Part shown: positions 35,464 through 44,823 of the stretch, piece by piece
How the letters are laid out: each line of letters starts with the position of its first letter
Numbering within the stretch: position 1 is the stretch's first letter
Assembly (NCBI RefSeq): GCF_000204055.1
Contig: NW_006768821.1
Span: forward strand, 83,528 to 147,527
Reading direction: 5' to 3'
DNA length: 64,000 nucleotides
Origin: Melampsora larici-populina 98AG31
Taxonomy: Eukaryota > Basidiomycota > Pucciniomycetes > Pucciniales > Melampsoraceae
The notes under the pieces: model-generated
Told to the model about the DNA's origin: nothing
Database searches by the model: none
The model's input: the letters and a program-made list of their open reading frames with translations, nothing else
Made by a program: the position numbers and the translations under genes

Positions 35464-37198
35464 ATGGCTCCATCCGATTCTGAATCCGAAGAAATTCAAA
35501 TTACAAACTCAAAATCAAAAAGTAAATCAAAAAGTAAACCAAAAGCGAAACCAAAAGCGAAACCAAACAAGTCGACTAAAGTTAAAGATAACAAAAAAGA
35601 TCAAGTCAAAGATAAGAAGGACGATAAGAAGGACGATAAGAAGGAAGAAGAAGTAGAAGATAAAGACACATCTGGTGACTCATGGAATCATAAGGAAACA
35701 CTTTACCTCATCGACGAAATTAAACATCAAATGGATATTGGTAGAGGTAATGATGGTGGCCTCAAGACCGAGGGTTGGAAAGCTGTTTTAGAAAGCTTCA
35801 ACCTCAAATTCAAAAATAACGCATCTTTGAGACGATTAAAGAATCATTTTCAAAGGGTCAGTTTCATTTCATTTCATTTCTTTCAATCGTTTCATTTCTT
35901 TCTTTCAATTGTTTCATTTCTTTCTTTCTGTCTTTATGGTTTATTTCATTTGTACACAGTTAAAGAAAACTCTCAAGGCTTTCGACAAGATTATCGAGTC
36001 TTCCGGCGCTCCTGGAACCGATACAGTAACCGGCAAGGTCAGTGCTGATAAGGATTGGTGGTTTAACTGGATTGAAAAGGTAAGTGACTTTCAATCAACT
36101 ATAATATATGTAGATGGTTGATTCAGGTGAAGAAATACAATCTTTACGTAATAGGAAGGCAATGGTGATGCCAAACCGATTCGACACAGCGGTTTTCCAG
36201 CCTATAAAGCTGTAGAAACAATCATGCCTCCAAAGAAACTTCGAGCTAATGGTAACGACGGGTATGGAACTCAAAGTAAAAAGAAGAAGGTAGTCGAGTT
36301 ACCTGATGATGAAGATGAGGAAAACGAAGAGGAGGAAGATGAAGATGAGAACAAAGACGAGAACAAAGATGGTAAGTTTGATGATCTTCTCTTCTTTGTT
36401 GGCTACAGTAGTTGATACTGACAGATACATCTTCACCTATTGTATTTTGATGAAGGTTCAAATGAAGGACATGATCAATCTCAATCTCAATCTCACATAT
36501 CTGAATCAAATAAGGACAAGGAATCCGATTTTGGTGATATTGAAGGTACAGGTCCTCCACCTCCTTCACAAAAGAAGAAGAGGACCACTAGAATTGTAAG
36601 ATACATATTCTTTTTGATCTATTTGTTTGTTTCTTTCTTTGTATGTTTCTAATCTTTCTTTTTATATTATTTTCTTCTTTCCATTTCTTGTTCTATTCCT
36701 TTCAACAAGTCTTGATCTCGAAACGATGGTCTCACAGCGGCTGAAGCTTCCCTCGACGACAGTGAAAGTGACGAGGACGACAGCCCAGAAAGACGATTTG
36801 TCCGAAGTAAAAGAAGCCCAATTGGACCCTCCGCTCCAAATTCCAAGCGTTCTCGAACTTCCGGACCTAAGATAGTAGCAGAATCGATCGGCAAAGCGGC
36901 TGCGATGGTTTTGGAACATGAGGAGAAAAACGAAAGTGATAAGGTGGCTGTTGCCAAAATAAAAAGTGAACAACACCCGATGCGAAAAGAAGCCATGGCG
37001 ATCTTCAACAAGGAATTCCTCAAAAACCTCAAGCCTGAACACATTATTACAGCAGCGAATGAATTGAAAAAGGATGATACAGCATCCTTTTTCTACCATA
37101 TGGATAAGAAGTATTGCTGGGAATGGTTGAAGAGTGAAGCACATATATTAGATCAGTATCAAGATAAAGATGGAGATAAAGATGCAGATAAAGAATGA
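35464..37198 (+). CDS. Myb/SANT-like DNA-binding protein of the Harbinger element
   Basis: Exons 35464-35856, 35960-36079, 36155-36371, 36456-36595 and a last exon from ~36750 to 37198. The N-terminus is Ser/Lys/Asp-rich and basic, then comes a Myb_DNA-bind_3-like domain. It starts WNHKETLYLIDEIKHQMDIG (~residues 80-99) and runs through LKTEGWKAVLESFN, LKNHFQ and LKKTLKAFDKIIESSGA. Acidic and Gln/Ser-rich linkers and a C-terminal helical region follow. In Harbinger elements this protein brings the transposase to the TIRs and into the nucleus. The junction into the last exon is unresolved: the best acceptor (after CAACAAG, ~36708) runs into TGA, while acceptor CACAG near 36738 needs another donor phase. 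The copy may be slightly damaged here. Confidence 0.78.
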
Positions 37199-37437
37199 AT
37201 ATCAACCACTTCATTGTCTTATTTTTTTATTTTATATGTTTTATTTTTTCATTTATCAATCTCACTTTTTCATTTCATCCTTTGTATCTTACAAAATAAA
37301 AATTACAGTATCCATATGTATCTTACAAAGTAAAGCATATATAGTATAAAGTAATACATATACAAAGATGATTTGATTGTACTTTTGCTAACTAAAATAA
37401 CAAGCCACAACTAGTTTCCATATGAGTGTTCAAAGGA

Positions 37438-38834
37438 TTAAGCTTGCCTACGCGCCACTGGTGCATTAATAAAATCATGGAACATCTGCTCGGCGAGGTT
37501 GTCCCTTTGTTCGGATGCTTGAGTGCGTTGGTTTGGATTGGGCTCAACCCAATCTGGTTCACCATTATCATCCGCCATCCTCCTTTCCAAGCGCTCCTTC
37601 AACATGTATTCTTCGTAGAACTCGTCTTCGCCTGATTCAATCCAGATGAGGTTGTTTAGGACACAGCAAGCCATCACGATCATGACTTGGGTCTTGTACG
37701 GGTAAGGAGGCATGGTTGCCAGTATCGGAAATCTCATTTTTGAGATGCCAAAGATACGTTCGATCACAATTCGAAGTGCAGAGTGGCGGTGGTTATAAAG
37801 CTCTTTGGGATTTCGAGGTGTCAAGTGGGAATCCCTCCATTCCTTGAGGTGATACCGCACCGATCGATAGGGTGTGAGAAACCCTGGTACGTTGGCGTAG
37901 CCAGCGTCGGCAACATAGAACCGATCTGGAAAGATACAGGTCAATACAAATCAATGTGAATTGGAAGGAATCAAAACGTACCTTCTGGAACTACAAATCG
38001 TCGTTCTTCAAGTGCTCGGTGAAGAACACGAGCATCGGCGTGTGAACCCTCTAAACCGGCATAAACGAAAGTAAACATCATATTGAAAGAGCATCCCGCT
38101 AGGACGTTCTGACTCAGATTTCCTTTTCGATTTCGATGGGCTGCACGTCGATCCGCAGGAACAATACAAGGAATGTGGGTGCCATCGATGGCACCCACAC
38201 ATTTGTCAAAGTAAGGTGTGAAGCGAGGATTATTCCTGATCTCCTTCGGACATATCTCCCCTCCGGTAGGTTGAACGATGTAAATGGATTCAAGGGAGGC
38301 GATGGCATGGCAGACAGTATTAAAATATTTGCTAATGGTATGACCAGACCTTTGAAAGCATTCTCCAGCGACCCGATTAGAGCCGGAGTTGCCAACAATA
38401 AATAGAAATATCATGAGTTGTTCTTCAATAGTAACACTGCGCTTTCGTTGAATGACAAGCTTGCCTTCAAGGGCTTTGATTAATCCCTTGAAGGCACGCT
38501 TGTCCATTCGACACAGTTCCCGAAATCGAACATCACTGCCTTCGAGGATCTCTTTTGTATATTGATTTCCTCGAAGCTTTGATGTTCGACATGGCTTTCT
38601 CTCGGTGGTTATCGAAGCGAGATAATCTATACCGGCCTTGATGATGATCTTGAGAACCGCGATAGCCGGTCGAATAGATATGGAAGACGTGTCAGAGTCT
38701 GAATCCGATGAACTTGACATTATGAGAGCTTGGAAAGGATGGTTTGGGAGGGAGGAAGGCTCAAAGCCTTTGTTCATTGCAACTCTCAAGACTTTTATGG
38801 ATTTCAAAGATTCAAAACCGCCCTTAATGATCAT
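37438..38834 (-). CDS. Harbinger (DDE_Tnp_4) transposase, 446 aa
   Basis: Two exons, complement(37438-37925, 37982-38834), phase 1 junction, 56-base intron. The catalytic triad is complete: D217 in CVGAIDGTHIPC, D291 in FYVADAGYANVPGF and E340 in ALRIVIERIFG. An N-terminal helix-turn-helix-like part (EEQLMIFLFIVGNSGSNRVA, residues 137-156) matches HARBI1-family proteins. An alternative start at 38720 (MSSSSDSDSD) would remove 38 residues without touching the domain. It would cut at the TIRs and integrate at TTA. The gene ends 239 bases from the convergent Myb-like gene. Confidence 0.93.
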
Positions 38835-38985
38835 CTAAAGCAAACGCTTCATGACCTATTTTTTCACAAATTCTCACAAAACGCGAATTTCGGGTTTTTT
38901 TTACGAAAATCACATTTCTACATGTAGAAATGAGGTCGCTCAGAATTCGACTTCACGAAATCCGGCTTAAGTGAACGCGGCCTTA

Positions 38986-39130
38986 GGGTGCATTAACTTA
39001 AGCAAATTCTGAACAGAAATTGCATTCTGTAAAGTTTAAAATGCAAAAAACAACCACACTCCACCAAACCAGCACTTTCAAATTTGCAGAATGCAATTTC
39101 TGACCAAAAATTGTTTGAGTGAACATACCC
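38986..39130. mobile_element. Harbinger-like MITE (145 bp) next to the autonomous element
   Basis: Starts GGGTGCATTAACTTAAGCAA and ends as a partial inverse ATTGTTTGAGTGAACATACCC. TTA flanks on both sides (38983-38985 and 39131-39133); the left one is shared with the larger element. The inner arms TTGCATTCTG and CAGAATGCAATTTCTG also pair. Confidence 0.82.
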
Positions 39131-39216
39131 TTAGATGATCTTGGGTAAGACAAGTATAAATTTATTCTTCTGTGCTGAGCCATATGGAAAGACCAATGAT
39201 TTTAAAGTGTTGTACA

Positions 39217-39291
39217 AGTCTATTCGGAAAAGATACGACACATTTACTGCGCCAGCCCCGACTAATGTGTCGTATCTTTTCCAAATAGACT
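39217..39291. repeat. 75-bp foldback sequence plus half copy
   Basis: AGTCTATTCGGAAAAGATAC and the inverse GTATCTTTTCCAAATAGACT frame a GC-rich loop containing GCCAGCCCCGACT. A related single arm, GGAAAAGATACGACACC with GCCGGCCCCGACTGG, follows at ~39304-39350. Confidence 0.8.
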
Positions 39292-39350
39292 AGTACAAGT
39301 GAGGCCGGAAAAGATACGACACCAGTTTACTCCGCCGGCCCCGACTGGTG

Positions 39351-40487
39351 GAAATTTCTTGCCATCCAAATATGTTAAACTTCAGAATCTTATGCTCATC
39401 CATGTGCTTTTGGGTGCCCTTATTGCAATCTGAGCAAAAACTTTCACCATAGCTCAGAAATCAAGTTTTTGAGATTTTGGAAAGCAACTGCGGCTAAAAG
39501 TGTTACAAAACATTACAGTCAATCTGTCTTACTAAATCTCAGAAGTTCAATTTCAGTGTCATTGTAAATTTTTTTCCTGAGATGGAAATGGGAGAATTTG
39601 AAAGGATGGTGGACAGTGCATAATGCTGAAGTTTCACTTACAACACAAAAAAAGTTATAAGGGGACAAGATTCTCCCACCAAAAGCCCAATGTCCTCCTG
39701 ACTAGTAAAGCAGACATTAGGTGTAAGTCCCTTGTTTCCTGGGTCTACAAACTTCAAATGTATGAGGAACAAGATTGGACTTAGTCAAGTTAAGGCATGG
39801 GGACATGTACAGCCAATTTGAGAATGATTGACCACTGTTTTTTTGGGGGGGGAAGTTGTTGCCGCAGTGGTCAAAACCAACCAAAAAAACATTCACAGGG
39901 TATGTATTCTCTGTACATATTCTCAAAATTAGCAGAGAAACAAGACTTGGTAAAAAACAGAACCAGGTTTTGCACCATGATGCACTTTCTTTTTGAAAAA
40001 ACAATCATTCTCAAATTGGTCTGCTTTTCAAAACTTTGAGTTCTGCAGAAAAAGTTGGGTTGAGTTTGTTGGAATTGCAATGAGATCAAATTCTACAACA
40101 AAGATAGAGTGAGATATTCAAATGAAGATAAAGTGATAATACATAGGATAAACAATTGTTCAATTTTTGTGAATTCTTGTTGATGAAATGGTTTTATTGT
40201 GGTATTGAAACGGATAGTATGAGCAAAAAAGTGCCGAACAAGGTATTGTGATTCTACATTTTTTTCCAATACTACATTTTCCCGTGTTGAAAGAAACAAA
40301 CGCTACCGAACGGGGCCCAAAAGTATGTTAAGATGACATAATCGATCGATTTAAATACAGACCCCTTTTTACGATGATTGCCCCTTTGTAGTGCTCGATA
40401 ACAGAGAGCTTCTTTACCTTCCATCTCAACTTGACCATCATCATCATCATCATCCCAGTTTGTAAGACTCTTGAACCAATCCACAAC
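39351..40487. other. intergenic, nothing recognised
   Basis: AT-rich sequence without supported genes. TCATCATCATCATCATC-type microsatellite just before the next gene (~40437-40455). Confidence 0.45.
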
Positions 40488-41486
40488 ATGGATCATCAAA
40501 CTCCATCATCATCACATCCATCAATCTCAACAACAACAACAACAACTGCAACAACAACAAACGAATCAAAGCCTTCTTCAGTCTCACCAATCTCTCAAAA
40601 TGAAAACATCGATCATCATTCATTACAACAACTCACCAACGCACCTAAACGATCGATCTCTAATCGTCCGAGGCCTGTGGGTCGTAGACGACGTCATACT
40701 ATCTCCAATAATCACATTGAGGTTAGATAGCTTTGACCTCTTCATTTGTCTTACCCTTCACTCCTTAACCCTTCCCCATCAACCTACGACCAATCCTTTG
40801 CTTCCGTGTATGAATGCAACCGTCTTCGTTGGTTCTCCAATCCAATCCCTTCTTGTTCCTCTTGACCCTCGATCATCACTCTAAATCATCATCCTAGTAA
40901 GATTAAATGGTAGCTTAAACCTTCTCTGTCAACTCCTCTTTCCAACCATCACCGTTGGCTAGTTCATGTTTTACCATTGCCTAAGGGGCGAACATGAGGA
41001 GAGAGACGACGACGAAGATGATGATGAAGATGATCGCGAGGAAGGAGAATATCTTGGACGCTCAAACTATCGAGAATCGGTTCAAGATATCAATCATTGC
41101 GATGTGATTGTCTTAAAGACTGATAATGGTTGGTGTTTCGATCAGGTATGTTGATCGATGACTAGCTTTCAGCTTTTGTTTACTTTTCTTCCACCCTATT
41201 TGGTCCATTGGATGATTTCTATCCTATTGGTGATTCGTATGAATCGCCAGCTTGCCAACGGTTTTTGACAATCAAGACCAATAGTATATAAAGATGTATG
41301 TTGCATATCGCTTACTGACTGATGTCTTGTTATGCGCCATTCATCTGGTACTTGGTTATCACCTCCTAGGACATCTTCCTTCCTGCTTGGAAACGAGATG
41401 CATACGAAGCCGCAGGTCAAGTGGATGAACCAAACGGCTTCGGACTACCTGAACTTGTCAGAGTTGAAGAGATCCGCGTGGACTGA
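40488..41486 (+). CDS. uncharacterised protein, 177 aa
   Basis: Three exons (40488-40721, 40963-41145, 41370-41486), all joined in phase 0. The N-terminus is Ser/Thr/Gln-rich with a basic PVGRRRRH patch. The middle has an acidic stretch (ERDDDEDDDEDDREEGEYLG). The C-terminal part looks folded and likely conserved: NYRESVQDINHCDVIVLKTD, then WCFDQDIFLPAWKRDAYEAA and GLPELVRVEEIRV. I do not recognise the family. The first intron (241 nt) is longer than others in the window and its donor GTTAGA is only moderate, so the exon 1 join is less certain than the exon 2-3 join. Confidence 0.65.
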
Positions 41487-42197
41487 AGCAAATCTTGTGG
41501 AACCAAAGCTTTAGAATCGATAGCTCACTTCCTTCAGGCTACAAAGCTCATCCTTTGATATTTCTCGATCGAAGCGAAAGTGAAGATCTTTTTCGGCCAT
41601 TTATGAATGATCATCAATTCAACTTCACTACTCTAAACCAATAATATGCACATCTTCATGTTTTCCATTTTTCAATTCGATTTGCTCGCAGCGCATACGG
41701 CCCTTTTTTTCCCTACCTATTTCATCCCCAATCAATTGTCTCAACTCACATACACCCTGCTTCCATTACCAATATCTTTTTTTTATTTTGACTGTTTTCT
41801 TTCTTTCTCATCTATTATATGATCATGTATGTGTTTTATTCTCTTGTTGATTTTTCTTTTTTTGTAATTGTGATGCTCAAGAATTGACTGAAAAAAGATG
41901 AAAGAAACCATTTATATACGATCCTGATTTCTGGTATAGACACTTCCCATTTTGGTCCACGCACTGGCATCTTTTTTTGGATTTCTACTGTCGTTCTCGA
42001 AAAGCTTGTCCAAGTTTTCCCGCCAAATTGCTCGAGTTTTGCAGGAAAACTAGGACAAGATTTCCGAGAACAACAGTACAATCCTGTAATCTTCTATCCA
42101 TAGCTGTCATCATTTATCAATCAAAGTTCATTTTGCTTTTTTCAATTAATTCAACTGAGGGTAGTAAATGTCTCAATGAGATTCTAACATGCTCTTC
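41487..42197. other. intergenic with one hairpin
   Basis: Probably contains the 3' region of the preceding gene. Apart from the foldback at 41986-42078 nothing recognised. Confidence 0.45.
41986..42078. repeat. 93-bp imperfect hairpin
   Basis: TACTGTCGTTCTCGAAAAGC...TTTTCC is mirrored by GGAAAAC...CCGAGAACAACAGTA around a short loop with CTCGAGTTTTGC. Arm length is about 35 bases with few mismatches. Function unknown; a foldback repeat. Confidence 0.75.
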
Positions 42198-42201
42198 TTA
42201 A

Positions 42202-42618
42202 GGGCACATTCACTTAAGCAATTTCTGGTGAGAAATCACATTCTGCAAAATTTAAAGTGTTTATTTGGTGGTATGGTTGGTAGTGTCGAGAAGCGTCAAA
42301 TCTCGGACCGGATATTTATCAAAAACTACACTTCAAGACAAGATTTAGTTATGTTGTAGAAACCAACTAAAACAAGAAGTTCGAATATTGAATTTCCAAT
42401 GGCATATCTGGATTGCCATCAATGCCAGGAGTCCAACAGTATCTTTGGCTCAGAAATTCAGTGAGTTTTCTTGCTCAGCCTCAAGTTGGCAGAGTAATAC
42501 CCGCTGGTCCGACCTTTGACGCTTCTCGGCACTACCAACCATATATGTTTCATTTTTGCATTAAAAATTTTACACAGAATGTGATTTCTGGTCAGAAATT
42601 GCTTAACCAAACATGCCC
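42202..42618. mobile_element. Harbinger-like MITE carrying a nested MITE
   Basis: GGGCACATTCACTTAAGCAA at the left and the inverse TTGCTTAACCAAACATGCCC at the right, with paired inner arms (AGAAATCACATTCTG and CAGAATGTGATTTCTG). The left flank reads TTA plus one extra A; the right flank is TTA. The TIR core TTCACTTAAGC is shared with the autonomous Harbinger element at 35102-38982. Confidence 0.78.
42274..42541 (-). mobile_element. 268-bp MITE with TA flanks (copy 1)
   Basis: Terminal inverted repeats TGGTTGGTAGTG(T/C)CGAGAA continue through GCGTCAAA. TA dinucleotides flank both ends (42272-42273, 42542-42543), as for Tc1/mariner-type MITEs. An apparently identical inverted copy lies at 52111-52378. 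It is inserted inside the Harbinger-like MITE. Confidence 0.88.
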
Positions 42619-42737
42619 TTATCAGACAATTTTGATATTCCTCAAGCTGCTGAATTTCCATGACAAACTTTGAATATGAATCTGGATCTGAATGGTTATG
42701 CTACCAACAACTCCATGGAAAGTACACTTCATGATTA

Positions 42738-43574
42738 GGATTTTACTAAAGGCAGCCCCCCCTTGTGAGGCTTGACCGCCCCCGTTTAGCCAGGGAAAAG
42801 AAAAATATACTGTATGATGCAAACATGGGATGGGAAGGGGGCGGTCTGGAACAGGACCCAGGAATGCGCCTATAGAGGTATCTGACAAAACCCGTTTTTC
42901 AGTTTTTGGGCTCTACACAACACACCCCTCTTTGCCTCAAGTTCAAGAGCAATTCAAAAGATGCACATAGAGTAGGGCTATCAAACAAGCCTACTCTGAG
43001 GCTCTAAACTTTGCTCACTTGGGCGCAAAATCGATTGGCGCAAAATTTTTCTGTGCCTCCAAGGCCCGGTTCTAACGTTCAATTTTAAGGCTGTTTTTGA
43101 CCGTTACATCCAAATAAATCAGGAATTATAGGTGCTATGATGTTGAAAGCTAGCTTAAACAAAAGCCTTCAATCTCACATACATTTTGCACTACTGTAGG
43201 TCTTGTAAATATAACATTCAGTGCCCGAAAACCTTGTCAACAAAACATCAGAACTTACAACCAGTTGGATATTTTTGAGTCTACATTGTAGTCAGAATGT
43301 CCGCCGGCTTGGAGCTTGGAAAGGCCGCAATTCACCGTTACGGATGACATTCTCATTGCGGTGGAGGTTTCTTAATCTCTCACTCAAATCTCTATTTCCT
43401 GGATTGTTTTGGAGAATACAGGCGCTGTCTTCAAGACCGCCTGCTTTATTCACTAAAAACTTGCAATCAGCTCTCTGGACCGCCCCCTATGTGCAGTAGG
43501 CAATATTTTGAATTGAAATACAGCATAAAGGGGGCGGTCAATCCTCACATGGGGGGCTGCTTTTAGTAAAATCC
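42738..43574. mobile_element. 837-bp TIR element, unclassified
   Basis: The ends form ~50-base inverted repeats: GGATTTTACTAAAGGCAGCC then CCC..TGTGAGG.TTGACCGCCCCC at the left, and the inverse at the right. The interior has no recognisable coding sequence, so it is probably non-autonomous. A clear target duplication is not visible. Confidence 0.75.
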
Positions 43575-44253
43575 CATTATTATTGGTTTAGGAGATTCTT
43601 GATGTGAACAATTCAATTGAAATTGGTGTATTTTCAGTCTCAGTAGCTAGAAAAAGACAAGGAAGCCTGTGTATGTAGCTTTATACCCAGATTTTCTGAT
43701 AATACTTGGTAAGAAATTAAAGATGAGAAGATTTATGAAAATGGGATTCAAGTTGACAGATGTGATATTTTGTGCACACGGTACAGCTGCTGTAAGATGT
43801 ACTGACAGATTTTTGAAAAGTTTTGTTGTCACCAGATTTAACTTTTGAAGTCAAAAACTCAAAACTAACTTTCAGACCAAAGTCTATGGTCCTGGTGCAG
43901 ATTGGACTGATGGGCAGTAGAGTTATCAATCTCAAAAGGGAGTTTTTGAGTTTTTGAACTTTACATTAAATCTAGCAACAACAAAATGCTCTCAAAATCT
44001 GCCAATAGATCTTACAACAGCTGTAATTGTCATTTGATCAAAAGTTAATTTGAAGAGGATGAACAGGTAAAAAGATAAAGAGTTAGTCAAGTCTTCATGA
44101 ATTTTTGCTCTTGCTCAACATACTGCACCCTCATTCAAATCTCTTCTACATCTGGCTCATCCTCACTCAAAAACTTCCAATGCCTAGAATAAATTTGATC
44201 AACTGGAAAGAAATTCATGAAGATATAACAAAACAATTGATGATAATGGATTC
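43575..44253. other. intergenic, nothing recognised
   Basis: AT-rich; no supported feature. Confidence 0.45.
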
Positions 44254-44823
44254 TCAAACTTAACTAAGTCCCTTGCCAAATGCCCAAGGCTTGAGCAAGG
44301 GACTTACCACTACAAACAGAATGCTGGCTTGAGCATTGAGCTGTATTGGCTCAAAAACCACCACAATGGATTCTCTGTTTTGTTTCCAAATAAGCTTTAT
44401 GCAAGATAAGATGAGGATAAAAAAGATCCATTACATATGATAGAATTACAAGCTCCTGCTTCAGAACTTGTCTGGAACTTCTGACATTAGGTGATAAACT
44501 ATAAATCTATTTAAATTTTTTCTGAGCAGTTGGCTCACTTACAGCCTGTATTTCTCAGAAACAGGTGAAGATGTCCATTCTTCAATCACTTTGAATGAGC
44601 CCTTCTCAGAGGAGTATGAAGGAGCTGGAAGCTTGAGCATGTGTAATGGTTGTTCCCCATTCCTCTTTTGTTTTATATCGAGATTGTTTTATTCAAACAC
44701 AAAAACAACCAATGTAACAGCATTTGAGCCAATACAGCCTACTTTGAAGGCAAGAAATCTGTTTTAGCAGTAAATCCCTTGCTCAGGCCTTGAGCCTTTG
44801 GCAAGGGACTTGGTTAAGTTTGA
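44254..44823. mobile_element. 570-bp non-autonomous element with DUF6589/RecQ-type ends
   Basis: Left end TCAAACTTAACTAAGTCCCT and inverted right end. Right after CTTAACT comes a hairpin (AAGTCCCTTGC 44266-44276 with GCAAGGGACTT 44295-44305) followed by ACC. This is the same arrangement as CTTAACT, hairpin, ACC in the 18049-24554 element. The interior is non-coding. No target duplication could be read. Confidence 0.74.

Larger units (their letters stand above)
35102..38982. mobile_element. PIF/Harbinger transposon, complete (3,881 bp)
   Basis: Perfect 18-base terminal inverted repeats GGCCGCGTTCACTTAAGC at 35102-35119 and, inverted, 38965-38982. Direct TTA repeats flank both (35099-35101, 38983-38985), the standard Harbinger target duplication. 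It carries the two genes typical of the superfamily, convergent: a Myb/SANT-like protein (+) and a DDE transposase (-). The intact transposase triad and perfect TIRs suggest a recently active copy. Confidence 0.93.

Noticed and set aside
38008..38405. Overlapping frames on both strands inside the Harbinger transposase
   Set aside because: Shadows of the DDE transposase coding sequence.
42458..42661. Protein-like similarity between frames at 42.5 kb and 52.1 kb (LVVPRSVKGRTSGYYS)
   Set aside because: It is the translated end of the 268-bp MITE present at both sites, not a conserved protein.
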